Below, piece after piece: positions 8,025-16,924 of a stretch of DNA of 55,003 nucleotides (position 1 is its first letter; each line of letters opens with the position of its first letter). The DNA comes from PALSA-1006 sp036171275 (GTDB taxonomy: Bacteria > Pseudomonadota > Gammaproteobacteria > Burkholderiales > Gallionellaceae): NCBI GenBank assembly GCA_036171275.1, contig JAVHQT010000023.1, positions 1 through 55,003 of the forward strand, read 5' to 3'. Made by a program: the position numbers and the translations under genes. The notes beneath the pieces were generated by a model that saw nothing but the letters and a program-made list of their open reading frames with translations, searched no databases and was not told the DNA's origin.

Positions 8025-8723
8025 ATGCACGACCCCAAAATCATTGTCGCGTTGGATTATCCGGATGCTGCCAGCGCCTTAGCGTTAGTCGCACGACTCA
8101 ATCCCAGTTTATGCCGCTTAAAAGTCGGCAAAGAATTATTCACCGCCACCGGACCTCAGCTGCTGGAAACCCTGCAAAATCGAGGTTTTCAGGTGTTTTT
8201 GGATTTGAAATTTCACGACATTCCTAACACCACTGCGCAGGCGTGCAAAGCGGCTGCCAGCTTGGGCATTTGGATGGTCAATGTCCATGCTTGCGGCGGG
8301 CGACGCATGATGGAAGCGGCGCAGGAGGCGTTGGCAAAGGTAGCACAGCCACCAAAATTAATTGCGGTCACGGTACTGACCAGCATGGCGCAAGCCGATT
8401 TAGCCGAATTAGGCATCAGTGCCTCGCCCGCCGAACACGTGTTGCATTTGGCTGCATTGGCACAAGCGAGTGGACTGGATGGCGTCGTTTGTTCTGCGCA
8501 AGAAGCGGCGGCGTTGCGGCAACAATGCGGAGCGAAATTTTGTTTAGTCACCCCGGGTATTCGCCCAATTGACGCTGCGCTGGACGATCAATCGCGCATC
8601 ATGACCCCAACTGCCGCCTTGGCTAACGGCGCACATTACCTCGTCATCGGTCGCCCCATTACCCAAGCCGCCGACCCTTTGCAAGCCTTAGAAAAAATCA
8701 ACACTTCGATTCAAACTCACTGA
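8025..8723 (+). CDS. pyrF: Orotidine 5'-phosphate decarboxylase
   Basis: The enzyme decarboxylates OMP to UMP, the last step of de novo pyrimidine synthesis. The start at ATG 8025 gives MHDPKIIVALDYPD, matching the family; the frame also extends upstream inside lapB but without homology. Catalytic residues are in FLDLKFHDIPNT (Asp60, Lys62, Asp65). The phosphate-binding end has VTPGIRP and LVIGRPIT. Length of 232 residues is normal. It is the third gene of the lapA-lapB-pyrF operon. Confidence 0.96.
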   Translation: MHDPKIIVALDYPDAASALALVARLNPSLCRLKVGKELFTATGPQLLETLQNRGFQVFLDLKFHDIPNTTAQACKAAASLGIWMVNVHACGGRRMMEAAQEALAKVAQPPKLIAVTVLTSMAQADLAELGISASPAEHVLHLAALAQASGLDGVVCSAQEAAALRQQCGAKFCLVTPGIRPIDAALDDQSRIMTPTAALANGAHYLVIGRPITQAADPLQALEKINTSIQTH

Positions 8724-8755
8724 ATAACCCAGTTATGGCAGCCGCAATAGTTTCA

Positions 8756-8768
8756 TAACTTATTGATT
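8756..8768 (-). promoter_or_regulatory. Motif AATCAAKNWSTTA (spacer TAAG) downstream of pyrF
   Basis: An exact minus-strand match in the pyrF-def gap, 33 bases after the pyrF stop and about 43 bases left of the MITE-like palindrome. Confidence 0.4.
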
Positions 8769-8810
8769 TAATGAGTTAATTTGTAATTTCGAATTGCATA
8801 ACCAACTTAA

Positions 8811-8952
8811 AGGCGCTGGTAAAAATTCAATTTTCGAAGCCAGGCAAGGCGCGAGCAAAAAATAAGAACGTTGCCTATACAAAATAGATCAGGCGTGATT
8901 TTTTATCGGCAACACAGCATTGCGAAATCGCGTTAATTTTTAGCGCTGCCCT
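8811..8952. mobile_element. MITE-like imperfect palindrome, copy 1
   Basis: The ends are imperfect inverted repeats (GGCGCTGGTAAAAATT on the left; the right end reads GGCAGCGCTAAAAATTAA on the minus strand), with a second inner pair around AAAAAATAAG / GATTTTTTATC. AGGCAAGGCG and CCTATACAA occur 32 bases apart, exactly as in the element at 43160-43385. It is non-coding and fills most of the 355-base gap between pyrF and the deformylase gene. Confidence 0.55.
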
Positions 8953-9078
8953 TAACACGATTTTGCCAGTATGGCCACGTAGGCGCTTGAAAACGAGTAA
9001 AAAAAGGACTCAGGAAGAACGGTTGATTTAATCAATACTGACTTTATTTAATCAGCATTTCGCTCAGTATTTTAAAGC

Positions 9079-9612
9079 TTATTCACGTTCCCGTTTTTGA
9101 TTTGGAAACAACTCCTCATTGAAGCCGAATTGTCGTAAATCACGAATGCGCATGGGGTACAAAATCCCGTCTAGGTGATCGCATTCGTGTTGCACTACGC
9201 GCGCGTGGAAGCCGCTCACGGTGCGATCAATCCTGTTGCCCAGCGCGTCAAATCCTTGGTAACGAAGCTGAGTAAACCGAGGCACGCGGCCGCGCATCCC
9301 AGGTACGCTCAAGCAACCTTCCCAATCTTCCGCTTGTTCCGTGGACAAAAAAGTCAGCGTTGGATTGATCAGCACGGTTTGTGGCACTATTTCAGCATCG
9401 GGATAACGTGGGTTGCTCGCCACTTCAAAAATGACCACGCGCAGATTAACGCCAATTTGCGGAGCGGCAAGACCCACACCGTCGAGCGCTTGCATGGTGT
9501 CGTGCATATCCACTAACAGTTGTTTTAAATCAGTATCATTAAATTGTTTAACCGTTTCTGCGACGCGCAACAGTCTGGCATCGCCCATACGTACAATCGT
9601 TTTAGTCGCCAT
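9079..9612 (-). CDS. def: Peptide deformylase
   Basis: The enzyme removes the formyl group from nascent N-terminal formylmethionine. All three family motifs are present: GVGLAAPQ, EGCLS and HECDH, which give the metal ligands Cys and two His and the catalytic Glu. The frame extends to a TTG at 9633, but ATG 9612 gives the more usual start MATKTIVRMGD and an 11-base overlap with the preceding gene. It is the last gene of the galU-hpt-mtnP-def series. A second deformylase next to fmt is common in gammaproteobacteria, so this may not be the housekeeping copy. Confidence 0.92.
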   Translation of the reverse strand: MATKTIVRMGDARLLRVAETVKQFNDTDLKQLLVDMHDTMQALDGVGLAAPQIGVNLRVVIFEVASNPRYPDAEIVPQTVLINPTLTFLSTEQAEDWEGCLSVPGMRGRVPRFTQLRYQGFDALGNRIDRTVSGFHARVVQHECDHLDGILYPMRIRDLRQFGFNEELFPNQKRERE

Positions 9613-10348
9613 TTGTTTTAACCAGTTCGCCAATAATATGCCGTACCCGCACCATTGCTGGTTCGGCCACCGCCCGAATATTTGCTAATTGCACCGCTTG
9701 CCAACTATTCCCCCGTCCAGCGGCGTGATTCACCACCACCGCAATCGCAGCATAATCCATCGCGAGTTCTCGGGCTAAAGCCGCCTCTGGCATACCAGTC
9801 ATGCCCACCATATCGGCACCGTCGCGCTCCAAACGATTCACTTCGGCAGCAGTTTCCAAGCGTGGACCTTGCATGGCAGCATAAACTCCGCCCGCCACCA
9901 CGCTTTCGTCGACCTGACCGGCAGCGGCTAAAATCTGTTGGCGCAAGGATTCTGTATAAGGTTGAGTAAAATCAATGTGAGTAACGGGGCGCTCCCGTCC
10001 ATCAAAAAAAGTAAATTGCCGATCATAGGTGTAATCAATAATTTGATCAGGCAGCACCAACGTGCCCGGCGTTAAATCTTCCCGAATCCCCCCCACTGAA
10101 GCGACTGAAATCATTTTTTTCGCCCCTTGCTGATGCAGTGCCCAAAGGTTAGCGCGGTAATTCACCCTGTGCGGCGGAATCGTATGTCCGTAACCATGTC
10201 GCGCTAAAAAAATGACCTCATGTTGATTGATCGTGCCGAAAGTCAGCGCGCCAGACGGTTCGCCGAAAGGGGTACGTATCACTTGTCGATGGGTAATGAT
10301 TAAATTCGCCAGTTGATCTAAACCGGTACCGCCAATAATAGCTAACAA
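9602..10348 (-). CDS. mtnP: S-methyl-5'-thioinosine phosphorylase
   Basis: This 248-residue member of the MTAP/PNP phosphorylase family cleaves methylthio-nucleosides with phosphate. It begins MLAIIGGTGLDQL and has the phosphate-site RHG (ARHGYGHTIPPHRVNYRAN) and the substrate loop MQGPRLETAAEVNRL with DMVGMTGMPEAALARE. The ARHGYGHTIPPH and GMTGMPEAALA signatures resemble the methylthioinosine enzyme of Pseudomonas more than eukaryotic-type MTAP. Specificity is an inference. It overlaps the phosphoribosyltransferase upstream by 7 bases, forming a purine salvage pair. Confidence 0.85.
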   Translation of the reverse strand: MLAIIGGTGLDQLANLIITHRQVIRTPFGEPSGALTFGTINQHEVIFLARHGYGHTIPPHRVNYRANLWALHQQGAKKMISVASVGGIREDLTPGTLVLPDQIIDYTYDRQFTFFDGRERPVTHIDFTQPYTESLRQQILAAAGQVDESVVAGGVYAAMQGPRLETAAEVNRLERDGADMVGMTGMPEAALARELAMDYAAIAVVVNHAAGRGNSWQAVQLANIRAVAEPAMVRVRHIIGELVKTNGD

Positions 10349-10899
10349 GGGGCAGTTTCCTTAACAGCATAAATGGCGGGCAAATTTCGCCAAGCACCAT
10401 GAATATCCATCCCACAACCAAAAACAAAGCGATTTGGCAAAGTTAGCCCAACGTAATCTGCCTGAACTTTCTTCTGTAAGCCATTGATTTTATTGGATAA
10501 AACGGCACAGTAAAATTTATTCGCCCCCAGTGCCATGACCCGTTGTTGAATTGCATACATCGTTTCGCCTTCATCTAATATATCGTCTAAAACAAGCACC
10601 GATCTGCCGCGCACCTGTTCAGGAGGTGCAACTTTCCAATGCAGCGCACCGCCTTGGCGGCGCTGGCCGTAACGCGAAACGTGCAAATAATCGAACTCAA
10701 GTGGAAAGTTGAGCAGCGGCAAAAGTTGCCCGGTAAACACCACTGCCCCGCCCATCACCGATAACAACAAAGGTTTTTCAGCCGCCAAACTCGCATTAAT
10801 TTCAGCCGCGACGCGATGCAAGGCGGTTTGCACCTCCTCTGCCGAAAACAACAAGTCGGCATTGTGTAACCATTCTTGAGCAAGCTGCGCAGTAAACAT
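10342..10899 (-). CDS. Hypoxanthine-guanine phosphoribosyltransferase family protein
   Basis: The protein (185 residues) is a type I phosphoribosyltransferase that joins a purine base to PRPP. The PRPP loop is VLVLDDILDEGETM, followed by the typical flexible region and the C-terminal DYVGLTLPNRFVFGCGMD. It probably converts hypoxanthine to IMP, and hypoxanthine is the base released by the adjacent methylthioinosine phosphorylase, so the two genes make a short salvage route. The start ATG overlaps the galU stop as TAATG. Confidence 0.9.
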   Translation of the reverse strand: MFTAQLAQEWLHNADLLFSAEEVQTALHRVAAEINASLAAEKPLLLSVMGGAVVFTGQLLPLLNFPLEFDYLHVSRYGQRRQGGALHWKVAPPEQVRGRSVLVLDDILDEGETMYAIQQRVMALGANKFYCAVLSNKINGLQKKVQADYVGLTLPNRFVFGCGMDIHGAWRNLPAIYAVKETAPC

Positions 10900-11825
10900 T
10901 AGACAATCGTTTGCAAAAACGCCGCAAATTGTTGTTTAACTTCCGGATGTTTAAGACCGAAAGACACTTGTGCTTCCAGATAGCCCAATTTTGAACCACA
11001 GTCAAAACGCTTGCCATTGAAGCGATACGCCAGCACCTCTTCTTCCTGCATCAGTGCAGCGATACCATCCGTCAGCTGAATTTCGCCACCGATTGAAGGA
11101 TCGATTTGTTTTAAATAATGAAAAATACGCGGGGTCAGAATATACCGCCCCACCACGGCCAACGTAGTGGGCGCGTGTTCTGGCTTTGGCTTTTCAACAA
11201 TCGCATTCACCCGCTCAATGTTAGTCGTCATTTTTTGGCTATCGACAATCCCATATTGCTTCGTATGAGCGCGGGGCACATCTTGCACGCCTAAAATAGA
11301 ACAGCGATATTGCTCAAACACCGCCATCATTTGCTGCATTACCGGTGGCTCGGCATCGATCAAATCATCCGCCAGAAACACCACGAACGGCTCATCTTTG
11401 ATCACAGGTTGTGCACACAGCACGGCGTGTCCTAAGCCTAATGGTTCGGTTTGCCGAATGAAGATACAGTTGATGTTGGCGGGAACAATTTCTTTGACAA
11501 TTCTCAGTAAGTCTTTTTTACCTTGAATTTCTAGCGTTGCTTCAAGCTCATAATGTTTATCAAAATGGTCTTCAATTGCACGTTTATTGCGACCGGTAAT
11601 AAAAACCATATCGGTGATACCCGCCGCCACTGCCTCTTCAACCGCGTATTGAATCAACGGCTTATCCACCACGGGCAACATTTCTTTTGCCGTGGCTTTT
11701 GTCGCCGGTAAAAAACGACTACCCATGCCGGCAACCGGGAAAACCGCTTTGGTAATCCTTTTGCAACGACGGTCAAAGCGACTGTGCCGTTGATTTAAAA
11801 TCGGTGGATATTCAAAAACTTGCAT
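10899..11825 (-). CDS. galU: UTP-glucose-1-phosphate uridylyltransferase
   Basis: GalU makes UDP-glucose from UTP and glucose-1-phosphate for cell-envelope sugars. The nucleotide-binding motif KAVFPVAGMGSRFLPATKA is complete, followed by KEMLPVVDKPLIQYAVEEA. FVVFLADDLI and the C-terminal VEKPKPEHAPT are typical. The chosen ATG is preceded by AAGGAA and adds about 25 residues (MQVFEYPPILNQRHSRFDRR) ahead of the normal GalU start; this extension is Arg-rich and unusual. It heads the minus-strand salvage operon. Confidence 0.94.
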   Translation of the reverse strand: MQVFEYPPILNQRHSRFDRRCKRITKAVFPVAGMGSRFLPATKATAKEMLPVVDKPLIQYAVEEAVAAGITDMVFITGRNKRAIEDHFDKHYELEATLEIQGKKDLLRIVKEIVPANINCIFIRQTEPLGLGHAVLCAQPVIKDEPFVVFLADDLIDAEPPVMQQMMAVFEQYRCSILGVQDVPRAHTKQYGIVDSQKMTTNIERVNAIVEKPKPEHAPTTLAVVGRYILTPRIFHYLKQIDPSIGGEIQLTDGIAALMQEEEVLAYRFNGKRFDCGSKLGYLEAQVSFGLKHPEVKQQFAAFLQTIV

Positions 11826-11908
11826 ATTATTTCCTTAACTAGATTCGCGTCGTTAATCCAAAATTTTTACAGAAACCGCTGTTTTTCCTTGGGTACGAAA
11901 ACCCAAAA

Positions 11909-13948
11909 CTAGCCGGTTTCAACCGTGGACGGAAGCGCGTTTTGAAAAAAACTCAGCAACGTTTGTTCATCCCAAACCGGAATGTTCAATGAATTCGCTT
12001 TTTCTAACTTACTGCCTGCTTCGCTGCCGGCAACCACAAAATCCGTTTTTTTCGACACACTGCCAGCCACTTTTGCACCCAAGGCTTCAAGCTGCGCTTT
12101 GGCTTCATCTCGATTTAAACGACTCAGCGACCCGGTCAGCACCACCGTTTTGCCGCTTAAAATTTGTGGCAAAACAGTCACTTCATTTTCATCCCAATGC
12201 AATCCTGCTTCATGCAACTGTTTAAGCACCGCTTGGTTATGCGGCTCGGCAAAAAAATCAACCATACTTTGGGCAACCACCGGTCCCACGTCAGGCACGT
12301 GCACTAACTCAGCCAACGACGCATTCTTGATCGCCTCTAAATGTGCAAAATGTTGCGCTAAAGCTTTAGCTGTGCCTTCACCCAAATGCCGAATACCCAA
12401 TGAAAACAAGAACTTAGCTAGCGTTGTTTGTTTACTACGCTCAATCGCATCTAATACGTTTTGTGCACTTTTTTCAGCCATATGCTCTAAGGTGCAGAGT
12501 GTCGATAGCTTCAATTGATACAAATCAGGCAACGAATGAATCAGGTTTTCATCGACTAATTGCTCAACCAACTTATCGCCCAAACCTTCAATATCCAGCG
12601 CTCGCCGTGAAGCAAAATGCAAAATCGCTTGTTTTCGCTGCGCCGAACAAAAAAGCCCGCCGGTACAACGCGCATCAGCTTCGGTTTCGGCGCGCACGAC
12701 TTTACTGCCGCACACCGGACACAGGCTCGGCATCACAAAAGGACGGGCATCAGTCGGACGACGTTCCAGCACCACGCCCACGATTTCAGGAATAACATCG
12801 CCGGCGCGTCGCACAATCACGGTATCGCCGATTTGCACATTTTTACGCCGTATCTCACCTTCGTTGTGCAAGGTTGCATTGCTGACGGTAGTTCCGCCGA
12901 CAAAGACCGGATTCAGTTTTGCAACCGGCGTTAATTTTCCCGTGCGCCCGACTTGAATTTCAATATCACGAACCTGGGTTAATTGTTCTTCGGCCGCAAA
13001 CTTGTGCGCAACCGCCCAGCGCGGTTCACGCGACACGAAGCCCAGTTCATCTTGCCAGCGTCGTGAATTCACTTTGTACACCACGCCGTCAATATCAAAC
13101 GGCAATTGCTGGCGGTGCGCGGCCACGTGTTCATGGAAATTTGCCAGTGCTTGTGCGCCTATACAGACTGCGCGTTCGGCGCAAACCGGCAAACCCAATA
13201 ATGCCAACTGCGTCAAAATTGCAGCGTGCGTATCAGGAATTACCCAGCCTTTAACTTCGCCTAAGCCATAGGCAAAAAATGTCAGCTTGCGTTTTGCAGC
13301 CACTGCCGGGTCAAGTTGACGCAGGCTACCGGCAGCGGCATTGCGCGGATTAACCAGCAAAGGCAATCCATTTTTCAATTGTAAGTCATTGTATTCATTG
13401 AATTCTTTTCGCCCCATCAGCACCTCTCCCCGCACTTCTAAAACAGGGGCGCGACACGCTTTCAACTGCAAAGGAATAGCGTGAATGGTGCGGATATTTT
13501 GGGTGACGTCTTCGCCCGTTTCGCCATCGCCACGGGTGACCGCTTGGCAAAGCACGCCGTTTTCATAGCGCAGATTGATGGCGAGTCCGTCAAATTTGAG
13601 TTCAGCAATATATTCGACGGTTTGAATGCCCAGCAAATTTCGTATCCGCTGATCGAAAGCGCTGGCGCCGTTGGCACTGATATCCGTTTCGGTTTTAATT
13701 GACAGCATCGGCACCCGATGCTGTACGGGCGTAAAACCCGCTAGCACTTTTCCGCCTACGCGTTGTGTCGGGGAATCAAGGGTCAGGAATTCAGGATGCT
13801 GATTTTCGAGGCTTTGTAGCTCATTGAATAAGCGGTCGTATTCCGCATCGGGCACAATCGGATTATCTAAAACATAATACGCGTGCGCATAACGCTCAAT
13901 TTCATGGCGCAATTGTTCAGCACGGTGCAGCAAATTCATGGAATTCAT
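11909..13948 (-). CDS. ligA: NAD-dependent DNA ligase
   Basis: LigA seals nicks during replication and repair using NAD. The 679-residue protein contains the Ia domain (EYDRLFNELQSLE), the adenylation motif ELKFDG with Lys118, the OB fold, four zinc-binding cysteines (CPVCGSK and CTGGLFC), helix-hairpin-helix motifs (EALGDKL-like and HVPDVGPVVAQS) and a C-terminal BRCT domain (LSGKTVVLTGSL onward). ATG 13948 begins 3 bases after the zipA stop; ATG 13939 is an alternative. The zipA-ligA pair is a standard gammaproteobacterial arrangement. Confidence 0.97.
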   Translation of the reverse strand: MNSMNLLHRAEQLRHEIERYAHAYYVLDNPIVPDAEYDRLFNELQSLENQHPEFLTLDSPTQRVGGKVLAGFTPVQHRVPMLSIKTETDISANGASAFDQRIRNLLGIQTVEYIAELKFDGLAINLRYENGVLCQAVTRGDGETGEDVTQNIRTIHAIPLQLKACRAPVLEVRGEVLMGRKEFNEYNDLQLKNGLPLLVNPRNAAAGSLRQLDPAVAAKRKLTFFAYGLGEVKGWVIPDTHAAILTQLALLGLPVCAERAVCIGAQALANFHEHVAAHRQQLPFDIDGVVYKVNSRRWQDELGFVSREPRWAVAHKFAAEEQLTQVRDIEIQVGRTGKLTPVAKLNPVFVGGTTVSNATLHNEGEIRRKNVQIGDTVIVRRAGDVIPEIVGVVLERRPTDARPFVMPSLCPVCGSKVVRAETEADARCTGGLFCSAQRKQAILHFASRRALDIEGLGDKLVEQLVDENLIHSLPDLYQLKLSTLCTLEHMAEKSAQNVLDAIERSKQTTLAKFLFSLGIRHLGEGTAKALAQHFAHLEAIKNASLAELVHVPDVGPVVAQSMVDFFAEPHNQAVLKQLHEAGLHWDENEVTVLPQILSGKTVVLTGSLSRLNRDEAKAQLEALGAKVAGSVSKKTDFVVAGSEAGSKLEKANSLNIPVWDEQTLLSFFQNALPSTVETG

Positions 13949-13951
13949 CGC

Positions 13952-15037
13952 TTAAGAAAATAAACGAAGTGCTTGCGGACTGCCGGGAATAATTTTTCCG
14001 GCAGTCATACGATTTTCAATTTCCATTACCTGTTCGCGAATTTGGGCGATGGCGGCCGGATTGAGTTCATGGCGATTGTCATCCACCAGTTCCGCACGAA
14101 GACCAATCCCAAGTTGTTGCGCCAAATTCGCCATTTCATCAAAACGCTGCGCGGGATGTTCAACTCTAGGCACGTCCAATAGCAGCGTTAAACCCTGAAC
14201 GCGTGTTTGCGCCAAGGTGTGAAATTGAAATGCAGAGCCATCCATGCTACCCAAATTAAATAAAGTAAGCCCTTGCGCGTCTAATAAATGAAAAGAACCA
14301 TCCGCTTGCAATTTAAATCCATGGCGTTCGGCGACGTGCGACACTTCGCTACCAAAAAGTAAGCGTCCCACGTGCGGCAAAATATTTAAACCAATCATTT
14401 GATCGACTTGCGCGCAAAACTCATCCAGTTTTTTCGCCTGCTGCAATGCCTCTTCCACCGAAGGTAACACTGAATCTGCCTGTAGTTCCTCCGAGGCATC
14501 GCGTAAAACCGTATAAAAATCAGTGAGTCTGGCTGCGCTAACTGGTCCGCTACGATCGGCAAGCAACAGACCGATTCTAAATTCGCGATAGGTTTGCTGG
14601 CTTTCCGCAATCAAGCGATCCCAACATCCGGTCGTATGGTTTAAACCACAGGCATTAACCCGTTTGCCAAAATCAAAACGCCGTGTCCACAACGGCGCTA
14701 AAGCATCGCTCGTCATCGGGTGCGGCAGTGTGATTAGCACGATGTAATCGGTTAACGGATCAATTAAGTCAAAGTTAACCGGGTTGCTTTCTTCCGTTTC
14801 GGCGGGCGCATTTTCTAAGGCGACAACTTCTTGCTCGATAAAATCAATCAGCGATTCAGTAATTTCAAGCGGAACGTCAGACGATGAATGACTTTGGTAC
14901 AGCGCGTCTTCGCGTGCCGAGCTGAAGGTGTCACTTAATTGCCGGCGATACTGTCGCTGCTGAAAGAAGCCATATAAATAAACGGCAATCACGACGACGG
15001 TAGCAATCAACAATAAACCGATTTGTAATTCACTCAT
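13952..15037 (-). CDS. zipA: Cell division protein ZipA
   Basis: ZipA tethers FtsZ to the inner membrane at the division site. The N-terminal anchor MSELQIGLLLIATVVVIAVYLYG is followed by a basic segment, an acidic and proline-poor linker, and a C-terminal FtsZ-binding domain (from about residue 215, with FDQ-like and LTLLLDVPRVEHPAQRFDEM). The frame also starts at GTG 15049, but ATG 15037 gives the normal N terminus. The linker is shorter in Pro/Gln than in E. coli. Coupled with ligA. Confidence 0.9.
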   Translation of the reverse strand: MSELQIGLLLIATVVVIAVYLYGFFQQRQYRRQLSDTFSSAREDALYQSHSSSDVPLEITESLIDFIEQEVVALENAPAETEESNPVNFDLIDPLTDYIVLITLPHPMTSDALAPLWTRRFDFGKRVNACGLNHTTGCWDRLIAESQQTYREFRIGLLLADRSGPVSAARLTDFYTVLRDASEELQADSVLPSVEEALQQAKKLDEFCAQVDQMIGLNILPHVGRLLFGSEVSHVAERHGFKLQADGSFHLLDAQGLTLFNLGSMDGSAFQFHTLAQTRVQGLTLLLDVPRVEHPAQRFDEMANLAQQLGIGLRAELVDDNRHELNPAAIAQIREQVMEIENRMTAGKIIPGSPQALRLFS

Positions 15038-15125
15038 AGTTTTAACCACCCATCAAATCAACGGTTAATTATACTTATTGGGGTCATGTTCTGCACTGCA
15101 GATTCGCCAACAAAGCTGTGCCGGC

Positions 15126-16175
15126 TTAACTTAATTCAAGCTCGGCGTTTTCATTGCCAATCGCTGAAATTGCTTGCAGCGCTTTCAGGAAATCAGGATT
15201 TTCATGTAATTGAGCATGACTACTTGGATGCACATGGCCTCTCATATGCAGACAACGCGCCTTACTGGCAGCAGGCATTTGCCATTTTAAGTCGGTTAAT
15301 AATTCATCCGCTAAGTCTGGTTTATTGCATACCAGCACCATATCGCAACCCGCATTCAACGCTGCTGTCGCGCGCGCCACAATACCACCGGCGACGGTAG
15401 CACCTTCCATACTTAAATCGTCGCTAAAAATACAGCCTTCAAAATTTAGCGAGCTGCGCAAAATTTGCTGCAACCAAATTTTAGAAAAGCCAGCCGGAAG
15501 GCGGTCAATTTTAGGATAAATCACATGTGCCGGCATCACTGCGGTTAAGCCCACCTCTATCATTCGCCGGAACGGAATCAAATCATCCATTTCAAGGTCG
15601 GTTAACGAACGTTCATCCACTGGAATGGCTAAATGCGAATCAGCGCGCACAAAGCCATGACCGGGAAAGTGTTTACCCACCGTGGCCATGCCCGCTTTTT
15701 TCATGCCTATCATCAAACCATGCGCCAGCTCTGCAATGGCTTGTGGCTGCTGATGAAACGCTCGATCGCCGATAACGCTACTGTTGCCATAATCCATATC
15801 AAGCACCGGCGCGTAGCTAAAATCAACCCCGTAACTGCGCAATTCAGCCGCAAGCACCCAACCGCATTGCTCCGCCAAATGACGCGCACGCTTAGGATGC
15901 TGATCCCAAATCTTGCCCAATTCGCGCATGGCCGGAATTTTACAAAAACCGTCACGAAAACGCTGGACACGCCCACCTTCATGATCAACCGAAATCAGCA
16001 GCGATGGCGTTCTAAGCGCCCGAATACTAGCGGTCAAAGCTTCCAGCTGCGCGGGTGATTCATAGTTCCGCGCAAACAAAATCACGCCGCCCACCAACGG
16101 GTGACGCAAACGCTGCTCATCGGCTTGCGTCAAGATTTTGCCCAAAACATCCAACATCACCGGCCCAATGCCCAT
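15126..16175 (-). CDS. nagZ: Beta-N-acetylhexosaminidase NagZ
   Basis: This cytoplasmic glycoside hydrolase family 3 enzyme removes GlcNAc from anhydro-muropeptides in cell-wall recycling. It opens MGIGPVMLDVLGKIL and contains HPLVGGVILFARNY, DHEGGRVQRFRDGF, the GKHFPGHGFVRADSH catalytic loop and FSDDLSMEGA with the nucleophile Asp. The 349-residue length is normal. It is upstream of zipA-ligA in the same direction with a gap of about 90 bases. Confidence 0.95.
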   Translation of the reverse strand: MGIGPVMLDVLGKILTQADEQRLRHPLVGGVILFARNYESPAQLEALTASIRALRTPSLLISVDHEGGRVQRFRDGFCKIPAMRELGKIWDQHPKRARHLAEQCGWVLAAELRSYGVDFSYAPVLDMDYGNSSVIGDRAFHQQPQAIAELAHGLMIGMKKAGMATVGKHFPGHGFVRADSHLAIPVDERSLTDLEMDDLIPFRRMIEVGLTAVMPAHVIYPKIDRLPAGFSKIWLQQILRSSLNFEGCIFSDDLSMEGATVAGGIVARATAALNAGCDMVLVCNKPDLADELLTDLKWQMPAASKARCLHMRGHVHPSSHAQLHENPDFLKALQAISAIGNENAELELS

Positions 16176-16262
16176 CTAAACTTACCCTTTCATCGCAAAA
16201 AATAGCGTTATTCTGGAACTCACCGTGCCCCGCACGAATTAATTCGCATCAAAAAAATACTA

Positions 16263-16275
16263 TAACTGATTGATT
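16263..16275 (-). promoter_or_regulatory. Motif AATCAAKNWSTTA (spacer TCAG) upstream of nagZ
   Basis: An exact minus-strand match 90 bases upstream of the nagZ start, where an upstream activator or IHF site could act. Confidence 0.4.
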
Positions 16276-16544
16276 TATTGCTGTAAATTTTTTAAATGCG
16301 GGTTTTAAGTTTAAGGGAAACCGCCTTGCCCTCCGCTGCAAAGAGAGCGTTTGGCCGAGGATATAAACCAAATTAACACGGCGAACGCTTTGGCCGTCCC
16401 CCTCAAGGACAGAGCTGACGTGGAGACCGGCGTCATTATCCTCGACTGCCCCTTTCCTTCAGCCTATGTTGGTGAGGATCGACTCAATTCCCCGAACATG
16501 CCTTACCCAGCCACGTGCAGCAACAAGCATAATTCTGCGCACGC
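16276..16544. other. Intergenic stretch with an unassigned open frame
   Basis: The rest of the gap between nagZ and the YffB-like gene. A plus-strand frame stays open from about 16314 to 16548 and includes AEDINQINTANALAVPLKD and ADVETGVIILDCPFPSAYVG. It has no Shine-Dalgarno and no start that I trust. It may be a decayed gene end; I do not recognise the protein. Confidence 0.3.
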
Positions 16545-16916
16545 CTAACGCAATTGTGCTAACAAGCGTTGATACTCCACCTCTTTGAAGCCCAGCGCCA
16601 ACACGCGCCCCTTCATTTCTAACACCGGACGTCTAATTAAATTATGCCATTCTAGCAATGCCGCGCGCGTACTTAGCGCATCTTTCATCGCCGCTTTTTG
16701 ATCTGCGCTCAATTCGCACACCCATGTTTTACCGGTCTTTTTAAGCAGCATTTGCCAGCCAACTTGGCTTAACCAGTTATCCAACAGCGCTTCGGTTACC
16801 CCATTTTTTTTAAAATCATAGAACTGATACGCAATGCCATTTTGCGCCAGCCAAACACGCGCTTTCTTCACGGTGTCGCAATTTTTAATACCATATAACA
16901 CTATGATTTTATTCAT
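16545..16916 (-). CDS. ArsC/Spx-family thioredoxin-fold protein (YffB-like)
   Basis: The 123-residue protein belongs to the ArsC/Spx/YffB family. The opening IIVLYGIKNCDTVKKARVWL carries one Cys (NCDTVKKA), the YffB-type signature, and the family tail LIRRPVLEMKGRVLALGF is present. YffB-like proteins are usually named arsenate-reductase-like, but the GIKNCDTV motif differs from true glutaredoxin-coupled ArsC, so arsenate reduction should not be assumed. It lies 8 bases downstream of pilU and probably shares its transcript. Confidence 0.88.
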   Translation of the reverse strand: MNKIIVLYGIKNCDTVKKARVWLAQNGIAYQFYDFKKNGVTEALLDNWLSQVGWQMLLKKTGKTWVCELSADQKAAMKDALSTRAALLEWHNLIRRPVLEMKGRVLALGFKEVEYQRLLAQLR

Positions 16917-16924
16917 TATTTATA

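Noticed and set aside
16545..16916. True arsenate reductase
   Set aside because: The GIKNCDTV motif is of the YffB/Spx-like branch, and no ars genes are adjacent.
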